In this document: positions 9,305-16,382 of the stretch, in pieces
How positions within the stretch are numbered: the stretch's first letter is position 1
Layout: every line of letters begins with the position of its first letter
Source of the DNA: Limnohabitans sp. INBF002
GTDB taxonomy: Bacteria > Pseudomonadota > Gammaproteobacteria > Burkholderiales > Burkholderiaceae_C
Direction: 5' to 3'
DNA: 64,000 bases
Assembly: GCF_027924905.1 (NCBI RefSeq)
Contig: NZ_AP027055.1
Coordinates: 310,001-374,000, forward strand
Translations under genes and position numbers: made by a program
The notes under the pieces: model-generated
The model's database searches: none
What the model was told of the DNA's origin: nothing
Seen by the model: only the letters and a program-made list of their open reading frames with translations

Positions 9305-9757
9305 TTACTGCCAGCTGCCGAGGTCGGCGTTTTTGCCTTCGCCGCCGGGTTGGCCGTCAGCGCCGAGTGACAGCACATCCACTTCACCCTTCACGCCGGG
9401 GTTCATGTATTGGTAAGGGCGGCCCCAGGGGTCGTTGGGCAGCTTGTCGATGTAGGGCTTCCAGTTGAGTGGGGTTGGGCCAGCGGTGGGCTTGGCTACC
9501 AAAGCGTTCAGGCCTTGCTCGGCGGTGGGGTAGTTTTGGTTGTCCAAGCGGTAGAGCTTGAGGGCTTGCATGAGGTTGCCCACATCGGTTTTGGCCGCGG
9601 TCACGCGTGCGTCGTCCGCACGGTTGAGCACGTTGGGCACCACGAGTGCAGCGAGCACGCCAATGATGGCGAGCACCACCATCAATTCAATCAGCGTGAA
9701 GCCGCGTTGGTGTTTGGTTTTTGGGGTGGTTTGAGGCGTATGCATGGGATGAATCAT
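9305..9757 (-). CDS. gspG: Type II secretion major pseudopilin GspG
   Basis: Main subunit of the pseudopilus. The product carries HQRG|FTLIELMVVLAIIGVLAAL, the prepilin motif with Glu +5. Later come LDNQNYPTAEQGL, LPNDPWGRPYQYMNPG and a C-terminal Asp-rich region that forms the calcium site of GspG. The 150-residue reading starts at 9757; an ATG at 9745 is also possible and would give 146 residues. Neither has a strong ribosome binding site. It is the first gene of the minus-strand operon, and its start abuts the divergent gspC. Confidence 0.94.
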   Translation of the reverse strand: MIHPMHTPQTTPKTKHQRGFTLIELMVVLAIIGVLAALVVPNVLNRADDARVTAAKTDVGNLMQALKLYRLDNQNYPTAEQGLNALVAKPTAGPTPLNWKPYIDKLPNDPWGRPYQYMNPGVKGEVDVLSLGADGQPGGEGKNADLGSWQ

Positions 9758-10234
9758 AATCCGCTGATGCTTCGCTACCGCCCTTCATTTGCCACTGTTT
9801 TCAGCACGTCGTCGCGCGTGGTGTTGCCCGCCGCTTCGTTGCTGGTGTGGGGTGCCGTGGCGTTCAGCGCGGTGACATGGGGCTTGCGTTGGTCGGCCAC
9901 GGGCGCTGCGCCAAGCAACGCCACTTCGGTCACACAAACTTTGCCTGGGGTAGATACGTCTGCCGCTGCCCGCAGCCTAGGCGCTGCGCCGGTGCAAGCT
10001 GCTGCTGCGCCAAGTTTGGCCAGCCGTTTTCAGTTGCTCGGCGTCATGGCTGGCGGGCCTGATGCCGGTGCCGCCCTGATCGCGGTGGACGGCAAACCGG
10101 CCAAGCCCTACCGTGTGGGTGCGGCGGTGGCCGAGGGCTTGGTTGTGCAATCAGCCCAAGGCCGTCGTGTGCATTTAGGCGCGTCGATGGACGGGCCGCA
10201 AACCTTGGCGCTGGAACTGCCAGCCAAGAAATAA
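9749..10234 (+). CDS. gspC: Type II secretion inner-membrane protein GspC (short form)
   Basis: Inner-membrane protein that connects the platform to the GspD secretin. It runs opposite to the rest of the operon. It has one membrane helix (about residues 23-44) and then, after an Ala/Ser-rich linker, a compact homology region (SRFQLLGVMAGG, GAALIAVDGKPAKPYRVG). It ends at 161 residues without a PDZ or coiled-coil domain, a short form. Starts at 9749 (GAGG about 12 bases upstream) and 9767 are both possible. Burkholderia gsp loci also have gspC reversed. Confidence 0.85.
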   Translation: MNHNPLMLRYRPSFATVFSTSSRVVLPAASLLVWGAVAFSAVTWGLRWSATGAAPSNATSVTQTLPGVDTSAAARSLGAAPVQAAAAPSLASRFQLLGVMAGGPDAGAALIAVDGKPAKPYRVGAAVAEGLVVQSAQGRRVHLGASMDGPQTLALELPAKK

Positions 10235-10259
10235 AAAAGGGTAGCGCGCTACCCTTTTT
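10234..10259. terminator. Bidirectional intrinsic terminator between gspC and ilvA
   Basis: Perfect inverted repeat GGGTAGC / GCTACCC (10239-10254) flanked by five A on the left and five T on the right. It can therefore end both gspC (plus) and ilvA (minus), which converge here. Confidence 0.9.
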
Positions 10260-10278
10260 GCTTTGGCGTCAACGCACT

Positions 10279-11856
10279 TCAGCGTTGCAAGAACAAGCGG
10301 TACGCGGGGTTCAACGTTTCTTCCACATACGGGTAGCCCAAGCCTTCTAAAAACGCAGCGAATGCTTTGTTGTCGGTCTTGGGCACTTGCAAACCCATCA
10401 GGATGCGACCGTAGTCCGCGCCTTGGTTGCGGTAGTGGAACAGGCTGATGTTCCAGCCCGGGCGCATGGCCAGCAAAAACTTCATCAATGCACCGGGGCG
10501 CTCGGGGAATTCAAAACGCAAGATGCGTTCTTCGTGTGCGAGCGATGAGTGGCCGCCCACCATGTGGCGGATGTGCTCTTTGGCCAGTTCGTCGTGCGTG
10601 AGGTCAATGGCTTCAAACCCACTCTTGGTGAAGTGCGCAGCCATCTTGCTGCTTTCGCCTTTCACGCCCGTGGTCAAACCCACAAAAACGTGGGCCTTGG
10701 CTTGGTCGCTCATGCGGTAGTTGAACTCGGTCACATTGCGGGGCGATTTGCTGCCGCCAAAGCTGGGCAGTTTGCCAATCAGCTCGCAAAAGCGGCGCAG
10801 GCTGCCGGGCTGCTCAGGGATGGTCACGGCAAACAAGGCTTCGCGTTCTTCACCCACTTCGGCACGCTCGGCCACAAAGCGCAAGCGGTCGAAGTTCATG
10901 TTGGCGCCACACAAAATGGCAGCGTAGGTTTCGCCCTTGGTCTTGTGCTCGGCCACGTATTGTTTGATGGCGGCCACGGCCAAAGCGCCTGCGGGCTCGA
11001 CGATGCTGCGGGTGTCCACAAACACGTCTTTGATGGCGGCGCACACGGCGTCGGTGTCCACCGTGATGTAGCTGTCGACCAAGTTTTTAGACACGCGGAA
11101 AGTCTCTTCGCCCACCAGCTTCACGGCGGTGCCGTCGGAGAACAAGCCCACGTCGTTGAGCGTGACGCGTTTGCCTTTGGCCACCGACTGCATCATGGCT
11201 GAGGAGTCGTCCATTTGCACGCCAATGACTTTGATCTCGGGGCGCACGGCCTTGATGTAGTTGGCCACGCCTGCAATCAGGCCGCCGCCGCCTATGGCCA
11301 CAAACACCGCGTCAAGCGGTCCTTGGTGCTGGCGCAGCATTTCCATGGCAATCGTGCCTTGGCCGGCGATGACATCGGGGTCGTCAAACGGGTGCACAAA
11401 GGTCATGCCATTTTTCTTTTCCAGCATGGCCGCGTGTTGGTAGGCGTCGGAGTAGCTCTCGCCCGCCAACACCACCTCGCCGCCCAAGGCTTTGACGGCT
11501 TCAATCTTCACGCTGGGCGTGGTGGTGGGCATGACGATGATGGCTTTGGTGCCTAGGCGCTTGGCACCCAGCGCCACGCCTTGTGCGTGGTTGCCAGCAG
11601 AGGCGCAAATGACGCCCTTCTTGAGCTGTTCGGGCGTGAGGTGCGCCATCTTGTTGTACGCGCCGCGCAGTTTGAAGCTGTGCACGGGCTGCTGGTCTTC
11701 GCGCTTCAACAGCACGGTGTTGTGAATTCGACGGCTGAGGTTCTTGGCCACCTCCAGCGCAGATTCAACGGCCACGTCGTACACACGGGCGGTCAAGATT
11801 TTCTTCAAGTAATCAGCGGGCTGTAGCGCGCGCGCTTTGGGAGTGCGGGTAGACAT
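10279..11856 (-). CDS. ilvA: Threonine ammonia-lyase, biosynthetic
   Basis: PLP enzyme that deaminates threonine to 2-oxobutanoate, the first step of isoleucine synthesis. The ATG at 11856 (MSTRTPKARAL) gives 525 residues, the long biosynthetic form. The PLP lysine is K62 in HSFKLRGAYN, the Gly-rich phosphate loop is AIGGGGLIAG near residue 190, and two ACT-like regulatory domains fill the C-terminal third (FAVTIPEQPGSLRRF and LRFEFPERPGALMKF). The regulatory domains imply feedback control by isoleucine. An upstream in-frame start at 11889 is less likely. The gene is single, ended by the shared terminator. Confidence 0.96.
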   Translation of the reverse strand: MSTRTPKARALQPADYLKKILTARVYDVAVESALEVAKNLSRRIHNTVLLKREDQQPVHSFKLRGAYNKMAHLTPEQLKKGVICASAGNHAQGVALGAKRLGTKAIIVMPTTTPSVKIEAVKALGGEVVLAGESYSDAYQHAAMLEKKNGMTFVHPFDDPDVIAGQGTIAMEMLRQHQGPLDAVFVAIGGGGLIAGVANYIKAVRPEIKVIGVQMDDSSAMMQSVAKGKRVTLNDVGLFSDGTAVKLVGEETFRVSKNLVDSYITVDTDAVCAAIKDVFVDTRSIVEPAGALAVAAIKQYVAEHKTKGETYAAILCGANMNFDRLRFVAERAEVGEEREALFAVTIPEQPGSLRRFCELIGKLPSFGGSKSPRNVTEFNYRMSDQAKAHVFVGLTTGVKGESSKMAAHFTKSGFEAIDLTHDELAKEHIRHMVGGHSSLAHEERILRFEFPERPGALMKFLLAMRPGWNISLFHYRNQGADYGRILMGLQVPKTDNKAFAAFLEGLGYPYVEETLNPAYRLFLQR

Positions 11857-11960
11857 GGGGTGATTGTCTCTTAAGCCGTGGATACGCAATCTCTGAGTGG
11901 TGCGAGATGCGAATGCATTGGCTTTGTTTCAAAGTCACGGTTCCAACCCTCAATTTTTAA

Positions 11961-11978
11961 ATATTGCATGCATGATAT
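11961..11978. promoter_or_regulatory. Palindrome and AT-rich promoter region of the toxin-antitoxin pair
   Basis: TGCATGCA (11965-11972) is a perfect palindrome flanked by ATAT on the left and TGATAT on the right. A TATAAAAT-type -10 overlaps the right flank. HigA-like antitoxins usually bind a palindrome at their own promoter, so this is a reasonable operator candidate, but binding is inferred. Confidence 0.4.
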
Positions 11979-11983
11979 AAAAT

Positions 11984-12311
11984 ATGAATTACGAAATTTT
12001 TGTTCTTTGCAACTTCGGTGCAAGCCTTGATTGATAAATGGCCTGTCGGCATTTACGCCAGTTTTGTGCGTATCGCTGAGCAAATGGTGGTCAGTGGGCC
12101 TAACCTGGGCATGCCCTACACAAGGGCCATGGACGATGGTTTGTATGAAATTCGGGCGCGTGGCCTTGAGGGCATTGGTCGGGCGTTCTTTTGCTGCATC
12201 AAGGGGCGTCGCGTGGTCATCTTGCATGGTTTTGTGAAAAAGACCCAAGCCACCCCGATCAAAGAACTTCGACTGGCCAAACAACGAATGAAAGAGGTGT
12301 TGAATGACTAA
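11984..12311 (+). CDS. HigB/Gp49-type (RelE superfamily) toxin, apparent frameshift near the start
   Basis: Small RNase-type toxin of the Gp49/HigB family. The body reads ALIDKWPVGIYASF, SGPNLGMPYTRAM, GLYEIRA, GIGRAFF and HGFVKKTQATP, which are the conserved blocks of the family. The clean open frame starts only at a TTG at 12000. An ATG at 11984 begins MNYEI, the expected N-terminus, but is out of frame: a run of five T (11997-12001) would need to be four T to join the two. So the gene uses the weak TTG, is mutated, or depends on slippage. It overlaps the antitoxin by eight bases. Confidence 0.75.
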
Positions 12312-12627
12312 GGCAACCCAAGCGCAATTTAAGCCTGTTGCTTTCAATCCGAAGCAAACAGCGGCACAAAAACGTGCGGCTGATCCTGCTTTTCAAAAAG
12401 CATACGACGCGTTAGAAGACGAATTTGCTGCATTGGCTGAGCTACTTAAGGCGCGTAAAGAAGCAGGCTTAACGCAAGCGGATGTGGCCCAGCGCATGGG
12501 GGTGAGTCAACCTGTGCTGGCGCGTATTGAATCTAGCTTGGGTAGCCGCAATCACGCGCCTTCGCTCAGTACCTTGCGTCGTTACGCGCAGGCGTGTGGC
12601 AAACGCTTGGTGATCAGCATGGTTTGA
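12304..12627 (+). CDS. HigA-like XRE-family antitoxin
   Basis: Antitoxin and probable autorepressor partner of the toxin just upstream. The 107 residues have an N-terminal toxin-binding arm (FQKAYDALEDEFAALAELL) and a C-terminal helix-turn-helix, about residues 50-100 (GLTQADVAQRMGVSQPVLAR). The arrangement toxin first, antitoxin second, with an eight-base overlap, is typical of the HigBA group. The ATG at 12304 is preceded by GAAAGAGG, a good ribosome binding site. Confidence 0.88.
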   Translation: MTKATQAQFKPVAFNPKQTAAQKRAADPAFQKAYDALEDEFAALAELLKARKEAGLTQADVAQRMGVSQPVLARIESSLGSRNHAPSLSTLRRYAQACGKRLVISMV

Positions 12628-12637
12628 TGCGCGGACG

Positions 12638-12702
12638 AAAAAAAACCCCGAGTTTTGCAACTCGGGGCATGAATCCACTTTTGAGGGTGGAGGAGACAAG
12701 CC
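12638..12702 (-). ncRNA. Predicted small RNA with an anti-Shine-Dalgarno seed
   Basis: On the minus strand an intrinsic terminator (CCCCGAGTT stem, 12646-12667, then eight U at 12645-12638) is preceded by a short hairpin (UCCAC...GUGGA, about 12675-12690). A single-stranded CU-rich 5' end comes before that, with UUGUCUCCUCC at 12699-12689. A -10-like TACAAT (12711-12706) sits about seven bases before the predicted first base. The whole unit is about 65 nt and does not fit any protein frame. CU-rich, anti-Shine-Dalgarno small RNAs are known in Burkholderia; identity to any of them is not tested here. Confidence 0.65.
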
Positions 12703-12705
12703 TGA

Positions 12706-12711
12706 ATTGTA
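12706..12711 (-). promoter_or_regulatory. -10 element of the predicted small RNA
   Basis: TACAAT on the minus strand, within TGCATACAAT, one mismatch from consensus. It is placed so that transcription would start at about 12702-12699. A -35 match (TTGCGC, about 16 bases upstream) is weak. Confidence 0.45.
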
Positions 12712-12774
12712 TGCAAATTTTGTTGCGGCGCAACATTTGTATGACAATCTCAAGCTGATTTTTTGGAGAACAAC

Positions 12775-13224
12775 ATGGAATGCACCGTCAGCTGGACCGG
12801 CAACTCTGGCACCCGCTCAGGCATGGGCTTTATTGCAGAAACAGGCAGCGGCCATGTGGTGGCCATGGACGGCGCACCTGATGCTGCCAAGCCCGAAAAC
12901 GGCGGCCAAAACTTGGCCCCTCGCCCTATGGAGCTTTTGTTGGCGGGCACAGGCGGCTGCACGGCCTATGACGTGGTGCTCATCTTGAAGCGTGGCCGTC
13001 ACAACGTGCAAGGCTGCAGCGTGAAGATCAGCAGCGAGCGCGCCACCGAAGACCCCAAGGTGTTCACCAAAATCAATATGCACTTCACCGTCACAGGCCA
13101 AGGCGTGCCTGCTAGCGCGGTAGAACGTGCGATTGCCATGAGCCACGACAAATACTGCTCGGCCAGCATCATGCTGGGCAAAACCGCAGACATCACCACC
13201 AGCTTTGTGCTGGTAGAAGCCTAA
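12775..13224 (+). CDS. OsmC-like (YhfA-type) protein
   Basis: OsmC/Ohr-fold protein of 149 residues, likely a thiol-dependent peroxide or redox protein of the cytoplasm. Both conserved cysteines are present, one in GGCTAYDVV and one in DKYCSASIML, as in the YhfA branch. The start is the ATG at 12775, with TTGGAGAA about five bases upstream. It converges with coq7, leaving only nine bases between the two stops. The physiological substrate cannot be told from the sequence. Confidence 0.85.
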   Translation: MECTVSWTGNSGTRSGMGFIAETGSGHVVAMDGAPDAAKPENGGQNLAPRPMELLLAGTGGCTAYDVVLILKRGRHNVQGCSVKISSERATEDPKVFTKINMHFTVTGQGVPASAVERAIAMSHDKYCSASIMLGKTADITTSFVLVEA

Positions 13225-13233
13225 AACACAGGG

Positions 13234-13863
13234 TTAGATGCGGTGCGCCACGGTGGTCATCACCTTGGCGGCCACTTGCATCATGGCTTTGAAAGGTGCG
13301 GGCAGCTCTGCTGAGCCAGCAGCCATGGCCTCTTTGGCGTGCTGGGCCTCGTCCACCTTCATTTGCGCCACGATGGCACGGCTGGGCCCGTCATTGGCGG
13401 GCAGCAAGCCCAAGTGGCTTTCTAAATGGGCTTCGACTTGACGCTCGGTCTCCACCACAAAGCCTAGGCTCATGCGGTCGCCGCCCAGTTTGGCCGCGGC
13501 GTAGCCAATGCCGAACGCGCCTGCATACCAAAGCGGGTTCAGCAGGCTGGTGCGCCCGCCCAACTCTTGTAGACGGTGTTCGACCCAAGCCAAATGGTCG
13601 GTTTCTTCGTTGCATGCCGCCGTGAGGTGCTGGCGCAGGGTGTTGTTCTTGGTCGCCAAGGCTTGGGCGGTGTACAGCGCTTGAGCGCACACCTCGCCCA
13701 CGTGGTTCACGCGCATCAGCGCAGACGCTTCGCGCTTTTCAGCGTCGGTCAGTGGGGCGGGGGGGGGTACTTCGGCCGCCCACATGGGGGTAGGGCGGTT
13801 GGCGTGGTGGTTGGCAAACACGGTGCGCAAGGCGCTGTCAGCGGCAATAAGAAGAACATCCAT
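13234..13863 (-). CDS. coq7: Demethoxyubiquinone hydroxylase Coq7
   Basis: Di-iron monooxygenase that adds the last ring hydroxyl in ubiquinone synthesis; a peripheral inner-membrane enzyme. In 209 residues the iron ligands are visible as E in NHVGEVCAQ, the ExxH of EETDHLAW, E in ETERQVEAH and the ExxH of DEAQHAKEA. Hydrophobic patches ([13 protein letters not shown]) suit membrane contact. The N-terminal 35 residues are a less conserved extension. It is a single gene on minus between the OsmC-like gene and the porin. Confidence 0.93.
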   Translation of the reverse strand: MDVLLIAADSALRTVFANHHANRPTPMWAAEVPPPAPLTDAEKREASALMRVNHVGEVCAQALYTAQALATKNNTLRQHLTAACNEETDHLAWVEHRLQELGGRTSLLNPLWYAGAFGIGYAAAKLGGDRMSLGFVVETERQVEAHLESHLGLLPANDGPSRAIVAQMKVDEAQHAKEAMAAGSAELPAPFKAMMQVAAKVMTTVAHRI

Positions 13864-13986
13864 ACGCTAAGTTTAAGACGTAAGCCAAGAGACCTTAGGC
13901 GCCAGATAAGCGCCCGCCCATCAGGTTTGTCGTTTTTTGAAGATTCACCATTTCACAAGGGTTTGCGAGGGGGTGGGCTTTTGTTT

Positions 13987-14107
13987 GTTGCATGAATGCA
14001 ACGAAACATCCCTATTTTTGGCTCTTGTCATAGTCCTTTGCACGCTCGTCTGGTTCAATACGTGCAACTTCCCGAAAACGGAGGTTGGTTCTGAAAAATT
14101 CAGAACC
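13987..14107 (+). promoter_or_regulatory. Two inverted repeats in the porin upstream region
   Basis: A palindrome GTTGCAT/ATGCAAC with a two-base spacer lies at 13987-14002. An inverted repeat with arms GGTTCTGAA (14087-14095) and TTCAGAACC (14099-14107) around three A lies 27 bases before the porin ATG. The first could be an operator; the second would form a hairpin in the 5' UTR. Both roles are inferred. Confidence 0.4.
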
Positions 14108-14134
14108 CCTGTTCAAACCTTGGAGAACCTTGAA

Positions 14135-15316
14135 ATGAAAAAAACCCTCGTTGCTATCGCAGCAATCGCCGCTTCTACTGGCGCTTTCGCACAATCTTCT
14201 GTGTCTTTGTATGGTGTGTTGGACTACGGTTACAGCCAAATTACAAACCGCACAAATGGTGCTGTTGACGGCAAGAAGCAAGCATTTGCATTTAGCTCAA
14301 ACGACTCTAGCCGTTGGGGCCTGACTGGTACTGAAGACATGGGCAATGGCTTGAAGGCTTCCTTCCGTGTTGAGCAAGGTATCGGCACAAACCCACGTTC
14401 TGGCTTTGAAGCCAACGAAGCCAACATCAGCGGCACCAACTCTGGTAACGCCACCACATTGGACAACACCGTGATCGGTGACCGCGAACTGTGGGCTGCT
14501 ATCGAAATGGGTAACACCACTGTGAAATTGGGCTACGGTGGTACTGCTTTGCGTTCACTGGCTTTGGCTACTGACGCCGCTAGCACTAACGGCGTGGGTA
14601 ACCCCATCGCTCACGAAGCTGGTACAAACCGCCGTGCTGGCGTGACTGTGACTCAAAAATTGGGCGCATTCACAGCTTCTGCACAAGTGTCTCGCAACAA
14701 AGACAGCAACTTGTCTGCTGGTAGCACCGCTGACAAAGTGGCACAAAAAGACACAGGTTACAACTATGGTTTGACTTATGCACAAGGTCCATTGACTTTG
14801 GGTGTGGCTCAAGACAAAGTAACAAACATTGGCGCTGAGTTCGCCGCAGCCGCTGATATCAACGCTGGTTCTTCTGTCTATGCAACACCAATCAAAGCTT
14901 CGGCTGCTGATTCTGTGACAACCACAACAGTTGCTGGTGGTACATATGACTTCGGTAAAGTGAAAGCTTTTGCGCAGTACTACACCGTTAATGTTGACAA
15001 TAAGTTGTCTGTGAATGCAGCCGGTGAAGGTAAAAAGAAAGCTTACAGCCTCGGCTTGCAAGCGCCTATGGGTGCTGTGACATTGCTGGGTCAAGTTGTG
15101 CGTGGCACTAACAGCCAAGCTGCAGTCGCCACAAATGCAGGTGAAGACCGCGCGTGGACTGGCTACACATTGGGTGCACGTTATGCTTTGAGCAAGCGCA
15201 CATATGCTTACGGTTATACAGGTCAGTACAAAACTGCTGCCGGTTCTGTGACCGCTACATTCGGCGACGAATCTAAGCGTAACCAAACATCTGTTGGTGT
15301 TGTCCACTCTTTCTAA
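14135..15316 (+). CDS. Gram-negative general porin (Burkholderiales type)
   Basis: Trimeric outer-membrane channel protein of 393 residues. The start is the ATG at 14135 (MKKTLVAIAAIAAS), preceded by TTGGAGAA. A signal peptide ends at AFAQ, and the mature protein opens SSVSLYGVLDYGYSQ. RWGLTGTEDMGNGLKASFRVEQG is the conserved porin block (quoted in part: GLKASFRVEQG), and the chain ends with VGVVHSF, the terminal Phe needed for barrel insertion. Codon use is notably T-ending in places, as expected for a highly expressed gene. A terminator follows 45 bases downstream. Confidence 0.93.
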   Translation: MKKTLVAIAAIAASTGAFAQSSVSLYGVLDYGYSQITNRTNGAVDGKKQAFAFSSNDSSRWGLTGTEDMGNGLKASFRVEQGIGTNPRSGFEANEANISGTNSGNATTLDNTVIGDRELWAAIEMGNTTVKLGYGGTALRSLALATDAASTNGVGNPIAHEAGTNRRAGVTVTQKLGAFTASAQVSRNKDSNLSAGSTADKVAQKDTGYNYGLTYAQGPLTLGVAQDKVTNIGAEFAAAADINAGSSVYATPIKASAADSVTTTTVAGGTYDFGKVKAFAQYYTVNVDNKLSVNAAGEGKKKAYSLGLQAPMGAVTLLGQVVRGTNSQAAVATNAGEDRAWTGYTLGARYALSKRTYAYGYTGQYKTAAGSVTATFGDESKRNQTSVGVVHSF

Positions 15317-15396
15317 TCCCATTGCTGGCATAAGTCAGCTTAGGATTTAAAAGATCTAAAGCCCCATCCCTTGCAAAAGTGGTGGGGTTTTTTATT
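15316..15396 (+). terminator. Porin terminator with the outer-membrane-gene 3' UTR motif
   Basis: After the stop come GCTGGCATAAGTCAGC, then AGGATTTAAA, then the hairpin CCCCATCCC...GGTGGGG followed by six T (about 15362-15393). The same order of small hairpin, GATTTAAAG-like box and CCCCA/TGGGG terminator recurs after three other outer-membrane frames in the window. Confidence 0.8.
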
Positions 15397-15419
15397 AAAA
15401 AAACATATTGGAGACTGAA

Positions 15420-16142
15420 ATGACTTCCATTTCAAAAATTGCTTTGGCTTGTGCTGCATTGGTTGCTGCATCAGGTGCGTTCGCACAAAAAGCTGGTGAC
15501 AACATTATCAGCATTGGCTTGGCATCGATTAACCCAGACGCTTCTGTAGGCCCTTTAACCAACACGACTCTGGTTCCCGGTGGCGGCGGTGCAACATACG
15601 GAATGCTGCTTGCTGGTACCACTGCTAATGTCAGCAGCGAAACTACAGTAGCTATCGGTTGGTTACGTATGTTTACGGATAACGTGGGCGCCGAACTCAC
15701 CATGGGATTGCCACCTACAGTGACCCAAGATTTGACAACGCCTCATGTTCCAGGAAGCACAAGCCATCCTGGCGCAGCTAGGATCGACGTTTGGACACCA
15801 ACAATTGTTGGTAAGTATTTCTTTGGTGCAGCACAAGATACTTGGCGCCCGTATGTAGGTTTAGGTGTCTCTCGTGTGTCATTTCACAATATTTCAATTA
15901 ACAGAGCCGATCCCGCAGTGCTTGGGCTTGCCGGTACTTCTGCCAACTTGAGCTCATCTTGGACCCCTGTGTATAACGCTGGTGTGATTTACAACATCGA
16001 CGATAAGTGGAGTATCAGTGCTTCGGTGGCATATTTACCCATCAAAACAGATGCGACCTTTGTTGGGACAGATGGCACAACAACAGGATCCGTCAAACTC
16101 AATACCACTGACTATGTAGTGAAGATGGGCTACCGCTTCTAA
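15420..16142 (+). CDS. OmpW family outer-membrane protein
   Basis: Eight-stranded beta-barrel of the OmpW family, 240 residues. The start is the ATG at 15420 with GGAGAC five bases upstream; an in-frame TTG at 15408 is less likely. The signal peptide ends in AFAQ. Family features are WLRMFTDNVGAELTMG, the Pro-rich section IVGKYFFG, WRPYVGLGVSRVSF, VYNAGVIYNIDDKWSISASVAYLPIKTDATF and the terminal MGYRF. The last two motifs (the first quoted in part as INDD-type turn and SVAYLPIKTDATF) match OmpW well. It likely passes small hydrophobic molecules. Confidence 0.9.
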   Translation: MTSISKIALACAALVAASGAFAQKAGDNIISIGLASINPDASVGPLTNTTLVPGGGGATYGMLLAGTTANVSSETTVAIGWLRMFTDNVGAELTMGLPPTVTQDLTTPHVPGSTSHPGAARIDVWTPTIVGKYFFGAAQDTWRPYVGLGVSRVSFHNISINRADPAVLGLAGTSANLSSSWTPVYNAGVIYNIDDKWSISASVAYLPIKTDATFVGTDGTTTGSVKLNTTDYVVKMGYRF

Positions 16143-16185
16143 TTTTCACGCTGGCTTTTAGCCAGTTGAGGATTTAAAGTCTTAA

Positions 16186-16216
16186 ACCCCCATCGTGGCA
16201 ACACGGTGGGGGTTTT
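16186..16216 (+). terminator. Terminator of the OmpW-like gene
   Basis: Hairpin CCCCCATCGTG / CACGGTGGGGG with a short GCAA loop, followed by TTTTATTT. It is preceded by the hairpin CTGGCTTTTAGCCAG and the box GAGGATTTAAAGTCTTAAA shared with other outer-membrane genes here. Confidence 0.88.
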
Positions 16217-16345
16217 ATTTGTCTGTACGAAAACGCTCGTCGTGCGCTTGTCACTTGCGTCAGCAGTGTTGCTATTGCTCAGTACGTTCGGCAGCGTTGT
16301 CGCAGGTTTTCGCAAGTGTCTGGCGCTGGTCGTCCTCTAAAATAT

Positions 16346-16359
16346 CTCACAAATGTGAG
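16346..16359. promoter_or_regulatory. Palindrome just before the ribosome binding site of the unknown ORF
   Basis: CTCACA-AA-TGTGAG is a perfect palindrome 12 bases upstream of AAGAGGTG, the ribosome binding site of the 16383 gene. TAAAAT at 16338 is a possible -10 that would place this palindrome at the transcription start. It looks like an operator, possibly autoregulatory. Confidence 0.45.
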
Positions 16360-16382
16360 TTTTATTAAAAAGAGGTGAATTT

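Noticed and set aside
12711..12758. A 15-codon plus-strand frame after GGAGGAGAC (ATG 12711)
   Set aside because: Spacing from the ribosome-site-like sequence is too long, and the GGAGGAGAC is better explained as the complement of the small RNA seed.
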